Made by a program: the position numbers and the translations under genes
Shown: piece after piece, positions 25,143 through 34,243 of the stretch
Position numbering within the stretch: the first letter of the stretch is position 1
Layout of the letters: each line of letters begins with the position of its first letter
Notes under the pieces: model-generated
Database searches by the model: none
Told to the model about the DNA's origin: nothing
What the model saw: the letters and a program-made list of their open reading frames with translations, nothing else
NCBI GenBank assembly: GCA_039636785.1
Contig: CP144169.1
Span: 3,348,001-3,412,000, forward strand
Direction: 5' to 3'
DNA: 64,000 bases
Source: Micrococcaceae bacterium Sec5.7
GTDB taxonomy: Bacteria > Actinomycetota > Actinomycetes > Actinomycetales > Micrococcaceae

Positions 25143-25568
25143 ATGAAGATCACCAAGGCAGGCACGGGAATCATCGCCGCGACTGCATTGATCGCAATCG
25201 CCGGCTGCTCATCGCCGGGAGGGAGCGGCACCTCTACAGCGTCAGCGTCGGCGTCGGTTTCTGCCGCTTCTCCGGGCGCCTCGGCTTCCAGCCAGCCGGC
25301 CGCATCCCCCACCGAATCGACGGCGCCGGTGGAGATCACCATTAAGGATTTCGCCTATCAGGGACCGGTCTCGGTCAGTCCCGGCGCAAAGGTCACCGTG
25401 ATCAATAAGGACGCCCAGGCCCACACCGTCACCGCTGACGAGGGCAAAGCGTTCGAGGTCATCGTCAAGGGCGACCCGGTCGAGTTCACGGCGCCGATGA
25501 AACCAGGCTCGTACCCCTTCCACTGCGCCTATCACAGCAACATGACGGGAACCCTGATCGTCAAGTGA
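25143..25568 (+). CDS. Cupredoxin (plastocyanin-like) lipoprotein
   Basis: A 141-residue lipoprotein. The lipobox IAGCSSP is followed by a long Ser/Ala linker and a cupredoxin domain beginning ITIKDFAYQGPVSVSPGAKV. The type 1 copper ligands are visible: the histidine in DAQAHTV, the cysteine and histidine in FHCAYH, and the methionine in SNMTG. It binds one copper on the outer face of the membrane and may carry electrons or buffer copper. The ATG at 25143 follows GGAAAGG. CHRD and sortase genes lie downstream. Confidence 0.9.
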   Translation: MKITKAGTGIIAATALIAIAGCSSPGGSGTSTASASASVSAASPGASASSQPAASPTESTAPVEITIKDFAYQGPVSVSPGAKVTVINKDAQAHTVTADEGKAFEVIVKGDPVEFTAPMKPGSYPFHCAYHSNMTGTLIVK

Positions 25569-25904
25569 CCGCCCGCAGACGAGGTTTCCCGGTACCCGTC
25601 CGCCGTGACGACCCGCCGGGCATCACGTCGAGGCTGCTGATCGTCCGGGGCTTACGCCGCTGCCGCTCTGATTGCGGCCGGGGCTTTCGCAGCAGTGCTC
25701 CTGTACCTGTACTTTGACGTGCCGGCATTCGGGGCTGGGGTCTGTTGGGCACCTGCATTCGTGGGGATCTCCATTGAGGGCGGACGCGGCATCGGTGACT
25801 GTCCGGTCCGGTGGGAACCCATCCGTGGGTCGGTGCGCCGCGAATCACTGTTAAGTGATCGCGGCCACGTCGGTGCTGCGACCTTTGGATGAGGAGTTAT
25901 TGCT
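25569..25904 (+). other. Intergenic stretch with a possible remnant of a small membrane protein
   Basis: No complete gene is supported here. A stop-bounded frame from 25641 to about 25895 gives AYAAAALIAAGAFAAVLLYL, a convincing helix, then a GRGIGDCPVRWEP segment. It lacks a good start and a ribosome site and resembles nothing I know, so it may be a decayed gene. Confidence 0.25.
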
Positions 25905-26666
25905 ATGAAAAGTAGATCTCGTTTTCTGATTGCCCCGGCGCTGGCGCTGGGCGCCGTGGCTTTGCTGGGTTCCCCTGCCATGGCGGCAGCGGACGGTACC
26001 TATCAGGCGAATCTTGGTGCAATCAACGGCAGCAACGGCACCGGCACCATCATGGTGAAGGTGTCCGGGGACCAGGCCACCGTGACCGAGACGGTGAGCG
26101 GTCTGGCCGCGACGTTCAGCGGCAAGCCTTTCCCGCATGTCCAGCACATCCACGTCGGCGCCCAGGGTGTGTGTCCCACGACCGCCGCCGACAAGGACAA
26201 GGACGGTGTGATCAGCACCACCGAGGGCGCACCCTCCTACGGCGGGATCGGCACGACCCTTTCCACCAGCGGCGATGTCAGCCCTGCCGCAGGACTTAAC
26301 CTGGCCGTAGCCGGCATGGGCGCAAGTTACACCTACGAGCGGACGTTCACCCTGAACGCGAAGACCGCGGAGTCGTTGAAGGCTGGCAAGGCCGTCGTCG
26401 TCGTCCATGGACTTGACCCGGCCACGCTGTCCGCGGCTGCGCAGAAGGCAAAGAGCGATCTGGTTCCCTCGCTGCCGCTCGCGGCGACGTCCCCGGCGCT
26501 GTGCGGCACCCTGGTGGCAATGCCAGCCGGCGCCCCCGGCACCGGAGTGAGCGCCGAACAGGTCAGCACCGGTCCTGACATGGGCATGATCGCCCTCGGC
26601 GGCGGACTGCTGCTCGCCGGTGCCGGTGCCGTCGCTGTCCGTCGACGCGCCGCCGCCCAACGGTAA
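25905..26666 (+). CDS. CHRD-domain cell-wall protein, likely sortase substrate
   Basis: A 253-residue secreted protein. The signal peptide ends SPAMAAA. A CHRD-like beta domain follows (ADGTYQANLGAINGSNGTGT, FPHVQHIHVGAQG), with the histidine pair HIH and a second VVVVHGLDP strand. The C-terminus looks like a wall-sorting signal: PAGAPGTGVSAEQ, a hydrophobic helix GMIALGGGLLLAGAGAVAV, and a basic RRRAAAQR tail. APGTG would fit the PxTG site of actinobacterial sortases. The sortase gene begins 16 bp downstream, so this is its probable substrate. Confidence 0.82.
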   Translation: MKSRSRFLIAPALALGAVALLGSPAMAAADGTYQANLGAINGSNGTGTIMVKVSGDQATVTETVSGLAATFSGKPFPHVQHIHVGAQGVCPTTAADKDKDGVISTTEGAPSYGGIGTTLSTSGDVSPAAGLNLAVAGMGASYTYERTFTLNAKTAESLKAGKAVVVVHGLDPATLSAAAQKAKSDLVPSLPLAATSPALCGTLVAMPAGAPGTGVSAEQVSTGPDMGMIALGGGLLLAGAGAVAVRRRAAAQR

Positions 26667-26681
26667 CCGCACGCCGATCCA

Positions 26682-27398
26682 ATGAAAAACAAGGGACTTG
26701 GCCGCCGCGGACGCCGCCTGGTGTCGGCGGCGGCCATCCTGCTCCTGACCAGCGGAGCCATCACCGTAGGCATTGGCCTGCAAAGCCATGCCTCGCCCGG
26801 ACCGACAGCCCCAACGGCCGTGTCGACGGCGACAGTACCCTCCCCGCCAGCATCGGCCCCCTCATCGGCGCGGGCGCGGCCGTCCGCGCCGCCCAAAAAG
26901 CCCTCGCCGGCTGTTTCATCGGGGCCCGTATTGCCCGGCTCCGCACCGGCCAGAGTGGCCATCCCCGCCATCGGGGTGGATTCAAGCCTGCTGAGGCTGG
27001 GCAAAGACGCCGACGGCACGATTGCCGTGCCGCCCGGCGACGCCGGTTCCCCGGCCGGCTGGTACAGATACTCACCCACGCCCGGCGAGCCGGGATCCTC
27101 GGTGATACTCGGCCACGTGAACTCGGTGCAGAGCCCTGTCGGGGTGTTCTACCGACTTCATGAGATGAAGAACGGTCAACAGGTCTCCGTGACGCGGGAT
27201 GACCGGACAGTCGCAGTTTTCCGGGTCTACCGGGTAAAAACTTACGACAAGAACCGGTTCCCCACCATCGAGGTGTACAAAAACGCCGAAAGGGCCGAAC
27301 TGCGGCTGATTACCTGCGGAGGGTACCAGCCCTCCACTGGCGAATACACCCAGAACACGGTCGCCTACGCCTACCTCATTTCAAGCCACCTAGCCTGA
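26682..27398 (+). CDS. Class F sortase
   Basis: A 238-residue membrane-anchored transpeptidase. One N-terminal helix (LVSAAAILLLTSGAITVGIG) and a Pro/Ala/Ser linker precede the sortase barrel, which begins PARVAIPAIGVDSSLLRLG. The catalytic histidine is in VILGHVNS near residue 144 and the cysteine in LRLITCGG near residue 208. After the cysteine, YQPSTGEYTQNTVAYAYLIS contains no arginine, although sortases normally place one on the next strand. It most likely attaches the CHRD protein to the wall. Confidence 0.85.
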   Translation: MKNKGLGRRGRRLVSAAAILLLTSGAITVGIGLQSHASPGPTAPTAVSTATVPSPPASAPSSARARPSAPPKKPSPAVSSGPVLPGSAPARVAIPAIGVDSSLLRLGKDADGTIAVPPGDAGSPAGWYRYSPTPGEPGSSVILGHVNSVQSPVGVFYRLHEMKNGQQVSVTRDDRTVAVFRVYRVKTYDKNRFPTIEVYKNAERAELRLITCGGYQPSTGEYTQNTVAYAYLISSHLA

Positions 27399-27841
27399 AC
27401 GGTGACCCACGGGGGCCGCGTCGCCGGTCCGAACGGTCGTCCTGATCGCGACAGTGGCCACCCGAAGCCGCACCCCCTGATCCGTCACGGTCTGGGCTCC
27501 TGCCCGGCCATCAGTTCAACCGTAGCCTCCGTTCCGTCTGCGGTCGCACTGACATTTCAACGGGCCACGCTGCAGAGGCGCTCGGGCTCTGACCAGCTGG
27601 GCAGCATGCGGCCCGTGGGCGGAGACCGGCAGCGCGATGTATTGAGGAGAGACGGGTAGCGTGAGCGCCAGAATTAGCCTCCGGTGTCGCATTCAACCCC
27701 TGTGATGGGACTTTGGTATACAGAATCTCCGAGTGTGACTTTTCGTCGAGAGTGGCGGTTAAATCACAGCTTGAAATGGCGGTTCGTCGTTCCTTTCGGA
27801 AGGCTTAACGGGCGCTTGCCCCGGATCGATATAGTTGCGGA
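27399..27841. other. 443-bp intergenic stretch without a recognisable gene
   Basis: No frame here has both a plausible start and family-like sequence. The only notable sites are at the right end: TATAGT at 27830-27835 ends 7 bp before the ATG of the acetyltransferase gene, which suggests a leaderless transcript for that gene. Nothing else was identified. Confidence 0.4.
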
Positions 27842-28348
27842 ATGCCCCACCTGATCGCACCTACCGAACGCCTGCACGCCGCCTGGCTCAAGGCACATGC
27901 CGAGTGGGGCGCCGGCCTCCACGAGGATGGTTTTGGACTGTTGCCGACCGATGAGGTCGACTCACCCGACGGGTTCGCGGCCTGGGTGGCGCGGCTCGCC
28001 GAAGACTCGGTCCGTTGCACATACCGGTGGATCATCCAGGGTGACCAAGTGCTCGGCGGGATCGCGCTGCGGCACGAGTTCAGCGACTTCGTGCAGTGGG
28101 CCGGGCACATCGGCTACGGTATCCGGCCCTCCGCGCGCCGACGTGGGCTGGCCACTTGGGCACTGGGTCGGATGGTGGATGAGGCTCGGGTGCTAGGCAT
28201 GGACCGGATGCTGGTTGTCTGCGAGGCCGGCAACGGCGCCTCTGCTAAGACGATCGAGCGCCAAGACGGCATCCTCGAGGATGACTGCGACAGCGAAAAC
28301 GGCGCCGCGTGGCGCTACTGGATCAGAATCAGTGAGCCGAGCAAGTAA
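27842..28348 (+). CDS. GNAT family N-acetyltransferase
   Basis: A 168-residue enzyme of the GNAT fold. It opens MPHLIAPTERLHAAWLKAHA and has the acetyl-CoA loop region in IGYGIRPSARRRGLATWALG, with the RRRGLA pyrophosphate-binding pattern. DRMLVVCEAGNGASAKTIER is the motif B helix. It transfers an acetyl group to an amine; the substrate is unknown and could be an antibiotic, a peptide N-terminus or a polyamine. It has no ribosome site and probably a leaderless mRNA from the TATAGT box 7 bp upstream. It stands alone. Confidence 0.85.
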   Translation: MPHLIAPTERLHAAWLKAHAEWGAGLHEDGFGLLPTDEVDSPDGFAAWVARLAEDSVRCTYRWIIQGDQVLGGIALRHEFSDFVQWAGHIGYGIRPSARRRGLATWALGRMVDEARVLGMDRMLVVCEAGNGASAKTIERQDGILEDDCDSENGAAWRYWIRISEPSK

Positions 28349-28532
28349 TTCGCTGGCGATCTGGAACGTACCAAATGCGGATCCCCCTGTCCCATAAGTC
28401 GGTCCTCCACCGGGCGTTTGTCATTCTCAGAAGTCGTCTGCACGGTTTTCTGGTCCGGAAGTCGGATCTTGATCGGGTGATCAGCGATGGGCCAACGAGA
28501 GGCAACGGGTGGTACAAGGCACGGTTTGTTGG

Positions 28533-29582
28533 TTAGGCCGGAGAGATGGAGATCGCAGCGGCCTTGATCACGAAGTACACGGTCATGCCAGGTGTCAGTG
28601 CGAGGTCCGCCGAGGCGGCCGGTGTGATGTCTGCGGCCAACCCACCGGCGCGTACCCGGATCTGATCGCCGTGGGGTTCCAGGTCTGTGATGAGCACCGG
28701 GAACGAGTTTCGTGGGCTCCCGTGTTCTTCGGTGGGGAACACGGACACGGCTGACGGCGGGAATACCGCCACGCCGTCCTGCCCGGGGATGATGCTGTCT
28801 TCGTGGCGGCCGGCGATGTTCAGGCCCTCGGCTGTGATGATGCCGAGGTTGGTGACCGTGCCGGTCATGAGGTTCAGCCCGGCCAGGCCGGCGGCGAACC
28901 TGCTCCGCGGTCGTTGAAGGATCTCGCGGGTGGGGCCTTCTTCGCTGATGCGGCCGTCTTCGAGGATGATGACGCGGTCCGCGAGCATGAGGGCGTCGAG
29001 AATGTCGTGGGTAATGATGATGGCCCGGCGTCCGGTCAGGACGCGCTTCAGCAGGCGGCGTAGCATTGGTGCGGCGTGGATGTCTAGGGCTGCCATGGGC
29101 TCGTCGAGCAGCAGCAGCTCCGGCTCGGCGGCCAGTGCCCGTGCCACGGCCACGCGCTGGGCCTGGCCTCCTGACAATTGGCCCGGCCGGCGTGCCGCGA
29201 GGGATTCGGCGTCGACTTCAGCGAGCCAGTGCCGGGCGGTCTCCCGCGCGGCCGCCCTGGATGCCCCGGCGCTGCGTGGCCCGAAGGCGACGTTGTCCAG
29301 GGCGCTCAGGTGCGGAAACAGGAGAGCCTCCTGGGCCAGCAGCGCCGTGCCCCGGCGGTGCGGGGCGCTCCAGATAGTTCGTCCCGGACCCAGGTCGAAG
29401 AGCGTCGTGTCGTCAATGGTGGCCCGGCCGCTGTCCGGACGGAGCAAACCCGCAATCACCGCCAGGAGTGTCGACTTCCCGGCCCCGTTGGGGCCCAGAA
29501 TGGCCACGGTTTCCGCCGCACCGAGGCTGAGTGAGACGTCGAAGCGGCGCGCCTTGACGGTGGCCTCCAGATCAAAGGTCAC
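28533..29582 (-). CDS. modC: Molybdate ABC transporter ATP-binding protein ModC
   Basis: A 349-residue ATPase. Walker A is [11 protein letters not shown], the signature is [17 protein letters not shown], and Walker B is [14 protein letters not shown]-terminal Mop/TOBE domain ends [19 protein letters not shown] and binds molybdate for feedback. The GTG start at 29582 overlaps the modB stop by 4 nt; the frame is open far upstream, but that part lies antiparallel to modB codons and has no family match. It powers molybdate uptake. Confidence 0.93.
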   Translation of the reverse strand: MTFDLEATVKARRFDVSLSLGAAETVAILGPNGAGKSTLLAVIAGLLRPDSGRATIDDTTLFDLGPGRTIWSAPHRRGTALLAQEALLFPHLSALDNVAFGPRSAGASRAAARETARHWLAEVDAESLAARRPGQLSGGQAQRVAVARALAAEPELLLLDEPMAALDIHAAPMLRRLLKRVLTGRRAIIITHDILDALMLADRVIILEDGRISEEGPTREILQRPRSRFAAGLAGLNLMTGTVTNLGIITAEGLNIAGRHEDSIIPGQDGVAVFPPSAVSVFPTEEHGSPRNSFPVLITDLEPHGDQIRVRAGGLAADITPAASADLALTPGMTVYFVIKAAAISISPA

Positions 29583-30400
29583 CGGCCCGCCTCGACCGAG
29601 CTGCCGCTCTGCCTTCGCCGCCCATAGCTTAGGCCGACCACGATGACGGCAACGGCCACGAGGACCAGGGAGAGCGCGACGGCGGCATCGGCGTCGGTTT
29701 CGCGCTGGAGGTAGATTTCCAGCGGCAGGGTCCGCGTGACTCCCTGAAGGCTTCCGGCGAACGTCAGGGTGGCGCCGAATTCGCCCAGGCTCCTGGCGAA
29801 CGACAACACTGCTCCGGAGGCCAGACCGGGCAGTACCAGCGGGATCGTGACGCGGCGCAGGACGGTGGTGGGCCGAGCCCCGAGGGTGGCAGCGACTGCC
29901 TCGTATTTGTTTCCGGCAGTGCGCAGTGAACCCTCGAGGCTGACCACCAAAAACGGCAGGGCCACGAACGTCTGGGCCAGGACGACGGCGGTGGTGGAGA
30001 AGGCTATCTGGATGCCCGCTAGCTCCAGTGATTTTCCCAGCAGGCCCTGCCGTCCGAAGGTGTAGAGCAGGGCGATGCCGCCGACGACGGGCGGAAGAAC
30101 GAGGGGCAGCAGGACGAACGAGCGCAGAAACCGCTGACCGGGGAACTGCCCGCGGGCCAGGACCAATGCCAGCGGCACACCCATCACGATGCACAGGAAC
30201 GTGCTCGCTGCCGAAGTTCGCAGGCTCAATCCGAGCGCCGTCAGCGACGCGTCCGAGGTGATGAGCGGAATGAATTGGGGCCAGTTGACCTTGGCGACCA
30301 TGGCGGCCAGAGGCAGCAGGACGAACAGACCGCCCGCCACGGCGATGACGTACACCCACCGCGGGATGCCCTCGTACCCGCTGCCCCTGACGTGCTTCAT
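29579..30400 (-). CDS. modB: Molybdate ABC transporter permease ModB
   Basis: A 273-residue permease with about six helices. The EAA loop that contacts the ATPase reads [20 protein letters not shown], followed by [20 protein letters not shown], the characteristic ModB/CysT-type stretch. It forms the channel for molybdate. It starts 7 bp after modA and ends in a GTGA overlap with modC. Confidence 0.94.
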   Translation of the reverse strand: MKHVRGSGYEGIPRWVYVIAVAGGLFVLLPLAAMVAKVNWPQFIPLITSDASLTALGLSLRTSAASTFLCIVMGVPLALVLARGQFPGQRFLRSFVLLPLVLPPVVGGIALLYTFGRQGLLGKSLELAGIQIAFSTTAVVLAQTFVALPFLVVSLEGSLRTAGNKYEAVAATLGARPTTVLRRVTIPLVLPGLASGAVLSFARSLGEFGATLTFAGSLQGVTRTLPLEIYLQRETDADAAVALSLVLVAVAVIVVGLSYGRRRQSGSSVEAGR

Positions 30401-30407
30401 GCGGTCC

Positions 30408-31223
30408 TTACTTGGTGCCGAATCCGGCGTCGGTCAGGACCGTCTTGCCCTCGCTGCCGGTGATCATGGCGATGAATGCCTTGGCCAGGTCCTTGTTCTT
30501 GCTGGCACCGACTGTGGCGATCGGGTACGTATTGACGGCTTTGTCTGACTCGGGGACGGGGATGCCCTTGACCTTGTCGCCGGCGGTTTTGACGTCGGTG
30601 ACGTAGACCAGTCCGGCGTCAGCCTCGCCTGAAGTGACCTTGCCGAGCACATCAGTCACGGATGATTCCTCACTGACCGGCGTCAGGGTGGTGCCCGTGG
30701 CCTTTTCAACGGTTTCGGTGGCGGCGCCGCAGGGAACCTGGGGGGCGCAGACAACAACCTTCACACCCGGCTTGGCCAGATCGGCGAAGGAGCTGATCGA
30801 CGCCGGGTTGGACGGCGGGACGGCGATTTCCAGGACGTTGGTGGCGAAGTTGCTGGCGGTCCCGTCGATGAGCTTGGCGTCGGAAAGCTTGGCCATGTTC
30901 TTCGTGTCGGCTGACGCGAAGACATCTGCCGGGGCGCCCTGGGTGATCTGGGTGACGAGGTCCGAGGACCCGGCGAAGTTGAGCGTGACTTTGGTGCCCG
31001 GGTTGGCGGTCTCGAACTCGCCGGCGAGCTTCGTGAACGTTGCCTTCAGGGATGCTGCAGCAAAGACGGTCACGGTCCCGGACAGTTTTGGCGTCGCGCT
31101 GGTGCTGGCACTGGCGGAGCCGCTGCCCGTCGCTCCCAGGGTGCCCGAAGCGCAGCCGACCAGGCCGAAGGCCAGGGCGCTTGCAGCGAACAGGGCCGTG
31201 ATGTTCTTGCGTGTGATCCTCAT
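30408..31223 (-). CDS. modA: Molybdate-binding lipoprotein ModA
   Basis: A 271-residue receptor. The lipobox is GLVGCASG. The mature protein has [20 protein letters not shown], the ligand-loop start typical of ModA, and [20 protein letters not shown], where the backbone of the two loops grips the oxyanion. It presents molybdate or tungstate to ModBC. Its start overlaps the stop of the HTH-Mop regulator gene by 4 nt, so the whole unit is transcribed as regulator-modABC. Confidence 0.94.
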   Translation of the reverse strand: MRITRKNITALFAASALAFGLVGCASGTLGATGSGSASASTSATPKLSGTVTVFAAASLKATFTKLAGEFETANPGTKVTLNFAGSSDLVTQITQGAPADVFASADTKNMAKLSDAKLIDGTASNFATNVLEIAVPPSNPASISSFADLAKPGVKVVVCAPQVPCGAATETVEKATGTTLTPVSEESSVTDVLGKVTSGEADAGLVYVTDVKTAGDKVKGIPVPESDKAVNTYPIATVGASKNKDLAKAFIAMITGSEGKTVLTDAGFGTK

Positions 31224-31630
31224 ATGATGCTCTTTCCTTGGGGTGTTTCGATGATGACGGTGGTGGCCTTGACCACTGCGGTGGCCACGGATCCGAGTTC
31301 GAGCCCGAGTTCACGGACGGCTTCGCTGCTCATGAGTGACACCACCCGGAAGGGCCCGCACTGGAGCTCGACCTGAGCCATGACCTTGTCGGCAGTGATG
31401 CCCGTGACCAGCCCGACGAAGCGGTTGCGCGCGGAACGGCCCACATGGGTCGGGTCTTCGGGCAGCTGTGCCTGGTCGCGGGCCAGATGGGCCAGCTCGA
31501 GTCCGTCGACGGCCAGGCGGCCGGAGTCGTCCTTGATCGGGGTCAGGATTCCGTTTTCGGTCCAGCGTCTGACGGTGTCGTCGCTGACGCCCAGAAACCG
31601 TGCTGCTTCAGATACTCGTATTTTCGGCAT
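31220..31630 (-). CDS. HTH-Mop molybdate-responsive regulator
   Basis: A 136-residue protein joining a MerR/excisionase-like helix-turn-helix (RVSEAARFLGVSDDTVRRW) to a single Mop/TOBE molybdate domain beginning SARNRFVGLVTGITADKVMA. This is a short, ModE-like design common in actinobacteria. With molybdate bound it should repress the mod operon of which it is the first gene. An AT-rich palindrome covers its own start codon, in line with autoregulation. Confidence 0.87.
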   Translation of the reverse strand: MPKIRVSEAARFLGVSDDTVRRWTENGILTPIKDDSGRLAVDGLELAHLARDQAQLPEDPTHVGRSARNRFVGLVTGITADKVMAQVELQCGPFRVVSLMSSEAVRELGLELGSVATAVVKATTVIIETPQGKSII

Positions 31631-31655
31631 ATATCCAGAATATTCCCATATATGC
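31627..31655. promoter_or_regulatory. Candidate molybdate-regulator operator at the mod operon start
   Basis: GCATATAT at 31627-31634 and ATATATGC at 31648-31655 are perfect inverted arms around a 13-bp spacer. A second pair, CCAGAA (31635-31640) and TTCTGG (31659-31664), overlaps it. The site covers the start codon of the HTH-Mop regulator (31628-31630). The AT-rich character stands out in this GC-rich region. Confidence 0.55.
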
Positions 31656-31937
31656 GGATTCTGGCAGCTGTTTTATCCGCAAATCAGAATGTGACCGGCA
31701 TTTTGATGCTGTGAAGGTTACCGGCGAGGTTGGGTTTCTCGTAGACATCGCGCAGGTAGCGTTTCCGGGCGGCGAGATTCTTGATGTGCCCTTGGCCTTG
31801 TCCTCGGGCCGGCGCCGACAGCCGCTGGCAGCTCGTCTGCCAGCAGGCATCCCGGTTTCGGACAATGGGCCAGCATGGCCGGTGGCGAATATCGTAAGAG
31901 GACACCGTCCAGGCCGGACGATCTCTGGGCGCCCGGC

Positions 31938-33647
31938 TCAGGCTATTGGGGTCCGCGGGAATCTCGTTGACAATTCGGCGACCTTCGGATTGTGCTCGTT
32001 GGCGCCGTAGTCGGACCTCCGCGTAATGTCCTTGCCGTCCGCCAGCTTCACGGCATGGAAGACCAGCGTCAACAGCACCGCCACAATCAGGTTAATCGCA
32101 AAGGCGACCACGGCGATGTACACCTGCACATCGGTGCCGGGGATCGCTGCAATCGATCCGCCAAAATGCTGCTTCGTCGCCGGGCTGACCACGTTGTACG
32201 CGGCCACACTCCCGTAAATGATGCCCGCTGCCCAGCCTGCGAGCAGCGCCCACCGGTGGAACCAGCGCGTATACAGGCCGGCCACGATGGATGGGAAGGT
32301 CTGCAGGATCCAGATGCCACCCAGCAGCTGCATATTGATGGCGGCGGACTGGTCCATCGCGATGACGAAGATCAGCGCCCCGAACTTCACCACCAGCGAG
32401 GCTATCTTGGAGACTTTGGCCTCCGTCCTGGGTGTGACATCGGGCCGGAAAACGTCCCGGTAGATGTTGCGGGTGAACAGGTTTGCCGCCGCAATGGACA
32501 TGATGGCGGCCGGCACCAGGGCGCCGACGGCGATCGCGGCCAGCGCGACGCCGGCAAACCAGGACGGGAAATTGTCCAGGAACAGCTGCGGAACCACCAG
32601 CTGCGGATTGATCGTCTTGCCGTCGAGCTCGGTCGGTTTGGTCCCTGCGGCAATGGCCACGTAACCCAGCAGCGCCAGGAAGCCGAGAACCAGGGAGTAG
32701 AGCGGCAGCAGTGCGGCATTCTTCCGGATCGTATTCCGGCTCTTGGTCGCCAGCACACCAGTGACCGAATGCGGATACATGAACAATGCCATGGCCGAGC
32801 CCAGCGCCAACGTCCAGTACGCCGAGTAGCTGGCCGCGCCGGGGATGATGGCGCCGACGGGCTTGCCTGTGGCGGGGCTGATCGCCGTCATCTTGGTCTG
32901 GGCCGCATCGAAAATGGTGCCCCAGCCGCCGAACTTGGCCGGCAGGTAGATGATGGCCACGATCACAGCCAGGTAGATCAGCACGTCCTTGACGACGGCG
33001 ATCATGGCCGGGGCACGCAGCCCGGAGGTGAAGGTGTATGCGGCCAGCACCACGAAGGCGATGATCAGCGGCAGATCGTTGAGCAACGGGTTATCCGGGC
33101 TGCCCACGCCCAACACAGTCAGCACCGCTTTGATGCCCACAAGCTGCAGCGCGATGTAGGGCATGGTGGCCACCATGCCGGTGAGCGCGATGGCAATGGA
33201 GAGCGGTTTGCTGCCGTACCTCCCGCCCACAAAGTCCGCGGTGGTGACGAAGCCGTGCCGGTGCGAGACGGACCACAGCCGGCTCATCAGCAGGAACACT
33301 ATGGGGTAGAGCACGATCGTGTACGGCACTGCGAAGAAGCCGCTCACCGCGCCGGTGGCCCACATCGCCGCGGGCACGGCCACGAACGTGTACGCCGTAT
33401 AGATGTCGCCTCCCAGCAGGAACCACGTCACCCATGTTCCGAACTTGCGGCCGCCCAAGCCCCACTCGTCCAGCGTATGCAGGCCTTCCTTGCCGCCGCC
33501 GCGCCAGCGGGCGGCATAGAAACCCAGGACACCCACCAGCACAAAAAGTACGACGACGACGGCCAGTGCCACGCCGTCGATGCTTCTGGTGGGACCTTCA
33601 GCCATCACAGCGGAGGTTGCGACGGCGGAGCTTGGAACGATGCTCAT
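31938..33647 (-). CDS. Sodium:solute symporter, probable monocarboxylate permease (MctP/MctC-like)
   Basis: A 569-residue SSS-family transporter with 13 or so hydrophobic segments. It opens SIDGVALAVVVVLFVLVGVL, and the sodium-site helices read GLGGRKFGTWVTWFLLGGDI and YTFTSGLRAPAMIAVVKDV. The family moves acetate, pyruvate or lactate with Na+ or H+. It overlaps the DUF3311 gene upstream by 4 nt. That pairing is typical of monocarboxylate permeases, and the small protein is needed in some of them. Confidence 0.9.
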   Translation of the reverse strand: MSIVPSSAVATSAVMAEGPTRSIDGVALAVVVVLFVLVGVLGFYAARWRGGGKEGLHTLDEWGLGGRKFGTWVTWFLLGGDIYTAYTFVAVPAAMWATGAVSGFFAVPYTIVLYPIVFLLMSRLWSVSHRHGFVTTADFVGGRYGSKPLSIAIALTGMVATMPYIALQLVGIKAVLTVLGVGSPDNPLLNDLPLIIAFVVLAAYTFTSGLRAPAMIAVVKDVLIYLAVIVAIIYLPAKFGGWGTIFDAAQTKMTAISPATGKPVGAIIPGAASYSAYWTLALGSAMALFMYPHSVTGVLATKSRNTIRKNAALLPLYSLVLGFLALLGYVAIAAGTKPTELDGKTINPQLVVPQLFLDNFPSWFAGVALAAIAVGALVPAAIMSIAAANLFTRNIYRDVFRPDVTPRTEAKVSKIASLVVKFGALIFVIAMDQSAAINMQLLGGIWILQTFPSIVAGLYTRWFHRWALLAGWAAGIIYGSVAAYNVVSPATKQHFGGSIAAIPGTDVQVYIAVVAFAINLIVAVLLTLVFHAVKLADGKDITRRSDYGANEHNPKVAELSTRFPRTPIA

Positions 33648-33967
33648 CGCCCTTCACCGCCGTCGTCGTTCGTTGCCGTCGGCGCCTTGCCGGTCACGTC
33701 GCGTTTCAGGACGTCCCTGCGGCGCTGGTCCTCCCGCGTCATGACCCAGTAACAGATGCCGATGACAACCGCCTCGATCGGCACAAGCATCATCTGGTAC
33801 CAGTAGAAGAACGGCATGCCGCCCAGACGCGGCTCGATGCTGGCATACATCGGTACGAGCAACGGCAGAATGATTCCCAGTCCCAGCAGCACCCCGCTGA
33901 CGACATAGGGGGCCGGTCTGGCCGGCCCACGGGTTGGCATATCGTGGGAATTGGTCTCCATTGACAC
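33644..33967 (-). CDS. DUF3311 small membrane protein, symporter partner
   Basis: A 107-residue protein with two helices, VVSGVLLGLGIILPLLVPMY and FFYWYQMMLVPIEAVVIGIC, joined by a short loop with the family ASIEPRLGGMP motif. The C-terminus is charged. DUF3311 proteins are small partners of sodium:solute monocarboxylate symporters and are encoded directly upstream of them, as here with a 4-nt overlap. It probably helps assembly or activity of the transporter. Confidence 0.88.
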   Translation of the reverse strand: MSMETNSHDMPTRGPARPAPYVVSGVLLGLGIILPLLVPMYASIEPRLGGMPFFYWYQMMLVPIEAVVIGICYWVMTREDQRRRDVLKRDVTGKAPTATNDDGGEGR

Positions 33968-34243
33968 GCTGGGCTCCTTCGTGGACCATGACGATCCAGC
34001 TCACTGCAGAGAAAACAGCAGCTTGCCCCGGAGCCGATGGGGCCTGCGGTCTTCCACCGCGATATTGAATGTAGAGCACCCTCTTCAGGTGATTTCAGAA
34101 TACTTCTTCTTCACCCGCTCTCATATAGCTCCCGGGGCAGCTCCCGGGGCCCAATGGTGCCGAGCCACGGTGGCCGTGCCTGCGCCGATCCGTGATTGCC
34201 TCCCGCGCTCCTGAAAAAGACACCCAGCTGAGAGAATGGCCCA

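Noticed and set aside
29583..30359. Upstream extension of the modC frame to a 608-residue protein
   Set aside because: The extension covers modB codons in another frame, is Arg/His/Pro-rich without family sequence, and modC has its own GTG overlapping the modB stop.
31684..31905. Minus-strand frame between the mod operon and the symporter
   Set aside because: A few residues near the end look protein-like (RKRYLRDVYEKPNLAGN), but the frame has no ribosome site and no known family.
34127..34150. Tandem 12-bp repeat AGCTCCCGGGGC
   Set aside because: Two copies only, in a promoter region of unknown use; too little to support a function.
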